Source of the DNA: Cordilura impudica
Taxonomy: Eukaryota; Arthropoda; Insecta; Diptera; Scathophagidae
Direction: 5' to 3'
DNA: 64,000 nt
Assembly (NCBI GenBank): GCA_963682025.1
Contig: OY821518.1
Location: 37,594,559 to 37,658,558, forward strand
How positions within the stretch are numbered: position 1 is the first letter of the stretch; the number at the start of each line of letters is the position of its first letter. Of the stretch, positions 33,836 to 42,440 are shown piece after piece. A program made the position numbers and the translations under genes. Under the pieces are notes generated by a model. The model made no database searches, had not been told where the DNA came from, and worked only from the letters and a program-made list of their open reading frames with translations.

Positions 33836-34513
33836 TAAACTACATGGACACACAGACGGACGGACGGACGAACGGACATTGTTAAATCGAATCAGATAGT
33901 GATTCTGATTCGATCGGTATAATTAAAGATGGGTGTAGGTCAAATATTTTTGGTTGTTACAAACAGCAGCACAAAGTCATTATACCCAAACCACATAGTG
34001 GTATAGGGTATAAACAGAAAAGGCATGGGGGCTGGGATGGCGTAACCTTGTATACATAAACCTTGATATGAACAATTAATTTATTAGCAATTTGACACAA
34101 AACTGATTGCAATTAAAAATTATGTTTACCAATTTTACAAAACTTTAAACTTCAAACAAAAATTTACATTGTTGGTAATTCCAAATTATCAGAGTCATCT
34201 TTGTTTCTAGAAGAAGGAGTTTTATTTGAAGAGAACGAAGATTTTGATTTTGATTCTGATTTAATTTTGATTCCAATTACTGGATTTGATTGCAATTAAA
34301 GTAATTGCAATCAAATCGATTGCAATCAATTAATATATGAATTAATTTCAAAAAATTGATTCAATCATTTTTGTCCTATTGATTTCATGATTTCAATTTC
34401 AAGTTGAAATCATGAAATCAATTTAGGATTAGGAATGCAATCAAAAAATTAGCAATCATTAACGAGAAATCATGTGATTGCAATTAAGTCGATTGCAATC
34501 GTTTACAGCTCTG

Positions 34514-35590
34514 ATGCTAGGTGTTTAATTTCCCTCCAGCTTAGCCCACTTTGGATTACTTCAGCTTCGAGTTGACGCCTCCAGGAGTACGACGGGCGTC
34601 CAACTCTACGTGTATTTCCAAGGGGATTCCAGTCAATAGCAGTTTTAGTAGGGTCGCCTTGTGGTCTACGGAGTGCGTGACCAATCCAGCGCCATTTTCG
34701 CTTAAGGATCTCGATGTTGATTGGACTTTGATTTGTTTGTGACCATAGTTGTGTATTTGATATGGTGTTTGGCCAGAATATCTTGAGGATCCTTCGTAGA
34801 CAGCGGTTAACAAACACCTGTATGGCGTTTATTTCACGAGATGTTGTGTTCCATGACTCACAACCGTAAAGGAGCACCGATTTGAAGCACGAATTGTAAA
34901 TGCTGATCATAGTGTGCTTCGAGATAGCAGTAGATTTCCATACAGGGCGGAGCATACCGTATGCCTGGTTGGCCTTTGACATTCTATAGACGACGTCATT
35001 GCTGCAGCCGCCAGTATGAGTTAAAATGCTACCAAGATAGCAAAACGACCTTACTTCCTCTAGTTCAACATCCTGTATTTTAAATCTGCTATTATTAACG
35101 GTGTTGCAGCGCATTATCTTATTCTTTTTAATATTTATTTTTAGACCAGCTTTTGCAGATTCGGTTTCAAGAGACTTAAGTTTAGCTGACATATGCCGAT
35201 AGCTGTGAGACAGAAGACAAATATCATCTGCGTACTCCAGACTCTCTAGTAGTTGCGTGGGTTCCCATCGTATACCTCTGCTGTCCTGAGTAGCATTTCG
35301 CACTATGACGTCTAGGACGATGTTAAAGAGAAGAGGGGATAGTATACATCCCTGGCGCACTCCGGTTACAACGTTAAAACTGTTGCTTAGTGCGTTGTCA
35401 TGGACAACACGACATCTAACATCCTTATACAGAGCTTGAGTAAGCATGACAATCTATGGTGGAACACCTTTACACGCGAGAGCACTCCATATCGCATCGT
35501 GGCTCAGGGTGTCGAATGCTTTCTCAAAATCTATAAAGATCATGTACAGGGGGGACTGCCACTCGGCGATGAGAAATTAGATATATTTCC
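34514..35590 (-). pseudogene. RTE-like non-LTR reverse transcriptase, 5'-truncated and split
   Basis: On the minus strand, from about 35573: EWQSPLYMIFIDFEKAFDTL (motif A, catalytic Asp present), one in-frame TAG at 35454-35456, then GVRQGCILSPLLFN (motif B), LEYADDICLLSH (motif C), FCYLGSILTHTGGCSNDVVY, and C-terminal KRKWRWIGHALRRPQGDP and GRPSYSWRRQLEAE. The wording matches the RTE-like group (which includes BovB-type elements). Homology stops near 35573, so the 5' part including the endonuclease is absent. At 34514 the hAT insertion cuts the gene; its C-terminus lies at 28578-28662. Apart from the single stop the frame is open, so decay is modest. Confidence 0.85.
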
Positions 35591-35825
35591 TGTCAAAAAA
35601 CCCTATATAAGACTTAACCAAATTGGGTTTCTATTTATTTGATATTTTGTATATTGAAATAAAATAGGTTGGGTGGAATCCGACCATCTTTCACTTCAAA
35701 GCCTTACTGTCAATCTGATATACTGAAATGCTTTGATTTAAAGACAAAACGAACAATTTTCGAAAATTTCCAATCTATTTCCTTAGAAATACCAACTAAA
35801 AAATGCATTTATATATACACGTACA
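35574..35825. other. Spacer between RTE relic and Helitron B
   Basis: Short AT-rich segment; nothing recognised. Confidence 0.3.
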
Positions 35826-36821
35826 CTAGCGGACCCTCTCATACATTGCTCCGCCCTAATCTACATTAGTAAATAAATAATTTTGTGTATGGAATTAAAA
35901 TATTCCGCTTTGGTAAACAACAATATTTCTGCTATGACATATGTAATATATGGTACGCAGATAGATGACATTAAATATTTATTTATATTAGCAGAGCCCA
36001 GCCCTCAAAATGCGAGTGCGAATTCCAAGGAAACTTCTTTTCATTCAATTATAAATATTTGTTGAATAAATAATTTTATAAGAGCCTAAAGGCATGCTAA
36101 TCATTTTCAGCCAATTCACAATTCAAAACAAATTTAATAAATACACACACAACATTGTATAGTTTTTCTTTGAAGCTTAAATATATATTTTATGAATGTG
36201 TTAGTAGCAATTCTAAATGCATTTTACTTAAAAACGATGTTCCAGATGGTGCAAATCTGTAAATATGGTGGACAGCTAAAAAGAAATACCTTTCAGATGG
36301 GGTATGTTTGGTCCAAATCGGTTGGTAGCTAACATTTTTATATCGGTTACAAGAAATCGCCTTACCTATTAATATTATAGATTCATTGCCACGCCCACTA
36401 GTACGATGTCACCCATTTTTGGCTCCACTTTGCATATTTAAAACTCAGTCTCAAGACCCTTGCTAAGATAGTAATCTGTATGATAAATATTTGCTAAATA
36501 TTTTACTCTGTCCCATTACCGCCCATTTTTGGATCGACTATGCAAATTTATAACTAATGGGCAAAGTTTCACGACTCCCGCTTTGATAGTACTCTAGAAA
36601 TTATATTATATATCTTCACTTTGTATGGGAAATGCCACGCCCATTAATCTGAAGCCGATGCTTTTAAGTTCCACGTTGTAAATTTATATCTAATGAACTT
36701 AGACAAAGTTCTAGGACTCTCTAACAACTCAAACATATTGTGTCAAACTAGCTCGATAGCTCTTCTGGTTCCACAGGTTATTCGTTACAAACAAACACAC
36801 GAACGATTTTATATATAATGA
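35826..36821 (-). mobile_element. Helitron-like family B relative containing a family A copy
   Basis: On the minus strand it starts A|TCATTATATATAAAATCG (at 36821), contains three ~120-bp repeats with CCACGCCCA / CCCATTTTTGG motifs, and ends with GGGTCCG then CTAG|T (35826-35829). The 3' terminal sequence differs from the other B copies, so this may be a sister family. A family A Helitron is inserted in the first repeat (35988-36381): the repeat's GACATTAAATATTTATT half lies left of it and the GCCACGCCCACTAG half right of it. Confidence 0.6.
35988..36381 (-). mobile_element. Helitron-like family A copy, inserted in a B copy
   Basis: The 5' end TCTATAATATTAATAGG is intact (ending 36381, preceded by A in element orientation). 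The 3' end reads CTAA|T rather than CTAG, still within the CTRR rule. Its hairpin is weakened (CACTCGCATTTTGAG). The body carries the TACCTTTCAGAT and GAAATCGCCTTACC family landmarks. Confidence 0.75.
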
Positions 36822-37850
36822 TACTTGTGCCTTTTACTCTTACAAGAAATATAGAGCCTCAACAATAGGCTAATTTCATAGTGACAGACATGTAAAAAGT
36901 TTTCATTGTTCATAAAAATACACAAATATATTACCTTTACAAATATATTTATTTACCTTTAAAAAAGTGAGAAATTATTGTAATTGTAATGTCGTGACAG
37001 ACATAACAACAAACAAATATCATTTTACTGGATGTTTGTAAAACACAGAAAATATCTGAAGTTATTTCTATGACGCATATAAAAAACATGAATTCTAAAA
37101 TAAATTATAGTAAAAAGAAGTATATTTTAATGTGACAGACATGACACGGCTTTTGGTATCAAAATTACTTAATTACACTTTTCCTTTCTTACTGGAAAAA
37201 TAGGGGCTATAAAAATATTCGAAAATACATATAACAAACTACTGTCATATTTTCAAGCCATTTGAACCCTTTTCTTTGAAATGGTATCAATAAATAAATA
37301 AATGGTATCAATATCGAACTAAGGTCGACCCTTGCATGGAATTACCCAATAGTATTCCAAGTAGCTAGATTTGATGATCGATGTTTTAGCTCATTACAAC
37401 CTAAGTGCAGTGTAGAAGATTTGTTCTCAATGCGAATTTTCTAAAGAGGTTGTTCCCTACGTCAGCTGCCCTGGGGGTTTCACTCAAAGGTCTTTCATAA
37501 AATGCGGCCGATCGGAGATCGGTCATTAGTTAGTTTTTAACCATCATCGTTGGTTTGGTGTTGTTTTGGGAAAAACCTTGAATGAAATTTAAATCTCATA
37601 TTCCTACAGCAGGATAGAATTGGAGTTGAAAATGCTCAAATTCCTGCTTCGAAAAAAAAAAAATGTATGATGAGTTTCATATGGGTTTACAAGTAAAAAA
37701 GCCAGGCGGTCATTGTTAGTTCGACTCATAACCCCTCACCATCGTTTGAATTTAGTTTCTAATATCCAAATTTAGTCATTAAGGCGAGTATTGATGCTCT
37801 AAATATCAAAATTTAGAAAATATTTTTTTCTATCCAAATATCATACTCTA
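36822..37850. other. Unrecognised stretch
   Basis: About 1 kb of AT-rich sequence. Several GACAGACATG-like words recur (36880-37150) without a regular period, and a CCGATCGGAGATCGG hairpin is at about 37506-37521. No gene recognised. Confidence 0.3.
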
Positions 37851-38339
37851 CTAGCAGATCGCAGCCCTCGAAATTCGAGTGCAAGTTCTAGGTTTTTTTT
37901 TTTTTTTTTTTTTATTTAATAAAATATTTTATAAGACCCTAAAGGTATGCTAATCAATTCTAGCCAATGCACAATTCAACACTTTTTATTGTCTTTATTT
38001 TCGTTAGTGGTTTATGTCCAAAATTATTTTGGTCGCTATTGTCGTTATTGGTTTATATTTCGGAGATTATTGGTTTATATTTCAATTCAATACAGGGCTT
38101 TTTGCATACACATTAACAAATTCAATAAACACACACAGAACATTTTATAATTTTATGTATGTATGTGTTAGTAGCAAATTTAAATGGATTTTACTCCCAA
38201 AAAAATTTAAAAATGTAAAAATCTGTAAATCCGGTAAAAAGAAATACGTTCCAAATGAGGCATATCTGGTCAAAATAGGATTAAAAGTGATAAACTTACA
38301 TCGGTCACAAGAAACCGCCTAACATATTAATATTATAGA
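37851..38339 (-). mobile_element. Helitron-like family A copy, expanded
   Basis: CTAG at 37851 with the CTCGAAATTCGAG hairpin, and the 5' TCTATAATATTAATATG ending at 38339. It is about 490 bp, longer than usual because of a long poly-T run (37893-37915) and repeated GGTTTATRTY-type segments at about 38008-38085. Its 5' end abuts a Helentron directly. Confidence 0.75.
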
Positions 38340-39100
38340 CTCTACTATGTGGTCATGGTATAATGAGTTTGGGCTGATGTTTATAACTACCAAAAATATT
38401 TGACCTTCACGATCATTTATTATACCGATCGGCTCAGAATTATTTTTTGAGTCGATTTAACAATGTCTGTCCGTCCGTCAGTCTGTCCATCTGTCTGTTA
38501 GTCTGTCCGTCCTTCTGTGTGTCCATGTAAACCTTGTAATCAAACTACAGGTCGCAAATATGAATATATTTTGACGAAATTTGGTCAGCTTTTATCGGCC
38601 ATAGACCAAACGCTATTAAAATTGGTGAAAATCTATGCATGTTCGACCTAGTCTCCTTACAAATGACACCTATGAGATCGACTCAAATTCCATACGATCC
38701 AAACGATCTTAGGGATTTCGGTCGATTTTGGTTTGTGTGCGTTTATTACATCAATAAATCAGTAATCCAATAATAAAACTTGTATGACAATTGGTAATCA
38801 TAGTCTCCATCTTTACTTAAATCCATCAAAACAAAAATATTGCACAGACTTTTCTCAAATTTGGTTTACACGATTTTGCAAAAAAAAAAGAAATAAGTGA
38901 CCTTAACAAATATGGTCAGGAACGGTTCACTCTTCGACCTTGTCCCCATATAAATATAGCATCTGATATGAAGTTTTTCGTATTCGAAGCCAACAAACAA
39001 TAATAACAATGCCACTCAAATTTGGTTCCTACTTATTTTCTATATCCAATTAGTCGGACCTAAGAGTTAGGGTATCTAAACGCATGCCATAGGTTATCGT
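38340..39100 (+). mobile_element. Helentron/DINE-like family C copy 5, diverged
   Basis: Recognisable from CTACTATGTGGTCATGGTATA through a (GTCC / GTCT)n core (38465-38525) to ATCTAAACGCATGCCATAGG. The 3' hairpin around GTCGGTCTAGACCGAC is lost, and many substitutions indicate an old copy. The first few 5' bases are replaced by the neighbouring Helitron A end. Confidence 0.7.
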
Positions 39101-39378
39101 ACTTATTTTTATTTAATATTGGCAACTCAATACCAATACTTATATAAAAAAAAACATATAGTTTGATACTAAATAATGTCAAAACAAAATTCCAAGAATT
39201 AATAAAATTTTTAAGTTAATTTCCATAATGCTGTTGACATATTAACGAATTTTTTCAAGCAAAATAACTTCGCAAAAACGTTTTTTTCGAACTCGCACAT
39301 ACAAAACAATTTAACCAAAGATTTCTACGGACAGACGGATATTGTCAGATTAAATTTGCTTGTTACAATGATAATTAA

Positions 39379-39746
39379 CTAGCAGATTCCAGCACTCGAA
39401 ATTTGAGTCCAATTTCTAGGCAACTTTATTTTTCAACTTAGCCAATTCGCAAACCAACACTTTTTTTTGTTTATTATTATTGTGAATGAAGAAAACAAAC
39501 TCATGAACAGACACATTAACAAATTTAATTAACACACACATAGCATTGTATAATTTTATGTATGTGTTAGTAGAAAATTTAAATGCAATTTACTCAAAAT
39601 AAAGAAAAAAAATTGTAAATTTTTAAATCTGATGAACAGCTGAAAATAAATACCTTTCAAATAATATACGTTTGGTCAAAATCGGGATAAAACGGTAGAA
39701 CAAAACATCGGTAACAAGAAATCGCCTAGCCTATTAATATTATAGA
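39379..39746 (-). mobile_element. Helitron-like family A copy, both ends intact
   Basis: A 368-bp copy: CTAG at 39379-39382, hairpin CTCGAAATTTGAG with one mismatch, and TCTATAATATTAATAGGC ending at 39746. The base before the 5' end is T in element orientation, so this one does not show the A|T target on that side. Confidence 0.8.
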
Positions 39747-40285
39747 AATATATTTAAGTCATCCATATTTCGGTACTGTATACAGTGTTATTGGTAATTT
39801 AAGCAGACAGACAAAATTACTTAACAGGTTGATTGATCCAACATTAATATGAATTCAAGTTTAAAAAAAAAATTATTCTGACTTTTATTTAGCAGAATAA
39901 ACAAGAGTTAACGAATTTTCACCCAGGAAATATTATGATGTTTGGAATAAAGTAACGCAAACTGTTTCTATTTTATTAATTCTACTGCCTAGTCAAATCT
40001 ATATATGTTTATAAAAGCAAAAGTATGTATGTTTGTTTGCTTGTAGCTTGTAGGAGGCTAAACAATAAGAGTCTTACTGTGGATACACATTTTTTTGATA
40101 TGTTGTGGGCGTGGCACCACCCATAAAAAGTGAATTTTAATATCAAATATGTTGAGCTTTGCAAATTTGTGTGAGGTCACCTTTTATGAATGTTAGTGGC
40201 CATACCGAAAATGGGCTGAATTAGATAAGTAGGCGTGGCACCTTCCATACAAAGTATTTGTTCAATATCATATGTATATCAAGTA

Positions 40286-41618
40286 AGTTAAGTTAAGTTA
40301 AAGTTTATTGAGCCTCTTTTCAAAACATATGAATTTATAACATTGTAATAAAAGAAAACTTAAAAATATAATGTAATATCTTAATTAACAAAAACAAATT
40401 CAGCACCATGCTTAACTTTAATTTGATTCACTATCATTCATTTATATATAAGTCTAATCCGCTTTTGCTCCTGAAGCTTTCTTATCTGGAGAGAATATCT
40501 CTGAAGCTAGACTTAAAACTAACTTAAAACTAAAATCATATTAAGAGAACACAAAACTATTAAATAATAAAAAAAAAAATAAATAAATAGTTATTAAAAA
40601 AATATATTTAAAAAAACACACAAAAAGTACTATCCTCTGTGAGTACCCGGATGGCTTTTAATAAAAAACTCATAACCCAATGAAATATTCAAATCAAAAT
40701 TTGGTTGTTCTTCATTTAAAAATCCAATAGGTAACAAATAATTTGTATTTGACAAACTAAAGTGCCTTTGTGCATTAAAATATCTTTAATGAAATGATTT
40801 TCATGAAGCGTAAGTCTTTCTATAAACTTTCTTAAAATTTCACAGATATAGAAGCCAACAGGAGTAATCTTATATTGATTGTAAAGAAAACGGTTAGAAA
40901 AACGTTTGCACTCAGATTCGAAGTTTTTTCCTCCATCTCTATTTCTTTAATTACATTAGGTGTTACATTAAACCAGATTGGAAAACCATACAAAAGGACC
41001 ATACAAAGAGTTTTATATAGCAAAAGCTTTGTATTTTCAGGTAAATTTTTGTTATACAAAATCCTTGAAAATGCTCCAAGTATCATGTATGATTTGTTCA
41101 AAACAGTTCTAGCATGGTTGTTGAACTTCAGAGGATTATTAATATTAATACCAAGATATTTGATTTTATCTTTGAAAGGAATCTCAATGCCATCTAAGCA
41201 AAGAGTTTTACAACAAACCTTCTACATTTACCAGACGCGTTGCGAATACAAATAGCTTCACATTTAGAAGTATTTGTTTTAACACCCCAACTATCGTAAT
41301 AACGTTTAACAATTCTGAGATGATAAGAAACATTCCTTAGGGCAATAATTGGCGATTCGTTATGTGAATAGAGAAGGGAGTCATCAGCGTATAACAAACC
41401 AATAGAATTTTGAACAATATGTGGAAAATCATACATAAAAATGTTGTAAAGATGAGGTGCTAAAATAGAACCTTGTGGTACTCCACAATTAATGTTCCCA
41501 AAATCTGAAGATTTTCCGTTAAATTGAACAAAAAAAGACCTTTCAGAAAAAAAACTTTGAAAGAGTTTCACAATATATGGATTAAATCCTATTTGTATCA
41601 TTTTAAATTATATACCAT
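40286..41618 (-). mobile_element. 5'-truncated LINE with 11-bp target duplication
   Basis: TATATCAAGTA occurs at 40275-40285 and 41619-41629, exactly flanking the element. On the minus strand the element runs from the middle of a reverse transcriptase gene to a 3' end with CAATAAAC and three TTAAC units. It is inserted in the ~120-bp repeats of a Helitron B copy. Truncation at the 5' end and a short direct duplication are typical of target-primed reverse transcription. Confidence 0.88.
40832..41601 (-). pseudogene. LINE reverse transcriptase, C-terminal half
   Basis: The minus-strand frame from 41601 contains CGVPQGSILAPHLYNIF (motif B), LLYADDSLLY (motif C) and a Cys-rich KCEAICIRNASGKC. 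One frameshift near 41215 moves the continuation (GIEIPFKDKIKYLGI, then NKSYMILGAFSRILYNKNLP) to another frame, and it ends in a degraded region near 40832. Motif A is absent because of 5' truncation. The style is that of Jockey/I-type elements, but I do not assign a clade. It differs from the LINE at 30-34 kb. Confidence 0.8.
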
Positions 41619-41970
41619 TATATCAAGTACTAAGACAGAGCTTTGAAAATTTGTCTGAGGTCATCTGTTATTATTGTGAGTAGTCAGACAGAAAATGGTC
41701 AGGATCGAACTAATGAACGTGGCATCCCCGATATAAATTAAATATTTAATATCATATAACTAGAGTACTATATAATAAGAAGCCTTGAAACTAAGTTCGA
41801 GTCCATCAGATATTAATGTGAGTAGTCAGATAAGAAAATGAATGGGATAGGATTAGTGGGCGTGGCACCTCCTGTACAAAAAATGAAGTTCAATGAAAGC
41901 GACAGTCTTGAGATTTTTGACAATTACATTAATATCCAATGAGTGTAATCGTCGCGAAGAAGAAAAATCG

Positions 41971-42186
41971 CCAAAAACAAAAATCGCCGATCAAAAATCA
42001 CTAAAATAATAAATTGATAAATTATACTCTAAATTCAAGGCCAATCGTTAAGTGTTGCCCGATTTAATTTAGGAAAATCCAAAAACAAAAATCGCCGATC
42101 AAAAATCACTAAAATAATAAATTGATAAATTATACTCTAAATTCAAGGCCAATCGTTAAGTGTTGCCGGATTTAATTTAGGAAAAT
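41971..42186 (+). repeat. Two-copy 108-bp tandem duplication
   Basis: The segment starting CCAAAAACAAAAATCGCCG at 41971 repeats at 42079 with one noticed mismatch (GCCCGATT versus GCCGGATT). The unit spans the end of the minisatellite and the start of the helicase relic, so part of the relic (QSLSVA...FNLGKS) is duplicated. Confidence 0.9.
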
Positions 42187-42290
42187 CCATGTTTTCTCAT
42201 GGGCAGCTATATGCAACTTGTTCCAAGGTAGGAATAATTTTTACACCGAATGAAAACACAAAAAAATATTGTACATCAGCAAGCATTGAA
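42141..42290 (+). pseudogene. Helitron helicase C-terminal relic
   Basis: In frame from 42144: QGQSLSVAGFNLGKS then MFSHGQLYATCSKVG, followed by a degraded IIFTPNENTKK tail. The QGQ(S/T)L...FSHGQLYVA.SRVG pattern is the conserved end of the PIF1-type helicase domain in Helitron RepHel proteins. Upstream motifs are missing. The open frame continues to 42434 but that part has no match I recognise. Confidence 0.75.
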
Positions 42291-42440
42291 ATAAAAAAAT
42301 ATAATGAAATGAATAAAATCAAATGTTTTAATTGTACAATACAGTCTTCGAAGGATAAATCTCGGAAAGTTGTACCGATGTACGACAAAAATTGTAAAAA
42401 AATTCTAAAAAGTTTTAAAACACAATTTTTCTAGATAACA

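Larger units (their letters stand above)
30002..33840 (+). mobile_element. 5'-truncated non-LTR retrotransposon (LINE) with two ORFs
   Basis: A ~3.84-kb LINE: ORF1 open from the left junction, a spacer, ORF2 with apurinic-type endonuclease and reverse transcriptase, then a ~300-bp AT-rich 3' region. The region ends in a stem-loop (TTCCCATAC at 33767 pairing with GTATGGGAA at 33803) and a tail of AATAAA-like repeats (33812-33835). No frameshifts are seen, so it inserted recently. There is no clear target duplication; instead about ten bases of the Helentron target seem deleted. ORF2 motifs suggest a CR1/Jockey-type lineage, but I cannot place it in a clade without a tree. Confidence 0.85.
29386..34013 (-). 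mobile_element. Helentron/DINE-like family C copy 4, split by a LINE
   Basis: The 3' half is at 29386-30001 (CAAGTAAGAAAATTATAG, hairpin GTCGGTCTGGACCGAC) and the 5' part at about 33841-34013 (ACATGGACACACAGACGGAC to TATAGGGTATA). In other copies these two pieces are continuous except for about ten bases (the TTACAAGCTT region) missing here. A LINE fills the gap. The Helentron sits inside the hAT and is therefore younger than it. Confidence 0.85.
28663..34513 (-). mobile_element. hAT element carrying a nested Helentron and LINE
   Basis: Terminal inverted repeats begin CAGAGCTGTGAAAA at 28663 and, on the other strand, CAGAGCTGTAAACG at 34513. The flanking 8-bp ATGCTAGG direct repeat is the target size of the hAT superfamily, and CAGAG-type ends fit too. 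Just inside both ends are many copies of ATTGCAATYAAAT-like motifs (28675-28925 and 34270-34505), typical of hAT sub-terminal transposase-binding repeats. A hAT dimerisation-domain relic lies at 29150-29385. Without the nested elements the hAT is about 1.2 kb, so most of its gene is lost. Confidence 0.88.
39998..42440 (+). mobile_element. Helitron-like family B copy with helicase relic and LINE insertion
   Basis: Starts A|TCTATATATGTTTATAAAAG at 39998. ~120-bp repeats with GTGGGCGTGGCACC follow at 40100-40274 and, after a LINE insertion, at 41630-41930. Then come the AAAAATCGCC minisatellite (41960-42000), a 108-bp tandem duplication, and a reading frame matching the C-terminus of the Helitron helicase. 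No CTAG end with hairpin is visible, so the 3' end is truncated or beyond recognition; 42440 is an approximate limit. This is the only copy in the window with Helitron coding sequence, and it ties the family to a Rep/helicase parent. Confidence 0.65.

Noticed and set aside
34503..34513. Last codons and stop of the minus-strand reverse transcriptase frame
   Set aside because: These bases belong to the hAT terminal repeat, so the stop there is created by the insertion; the real C-terminus is at 28578-28662.
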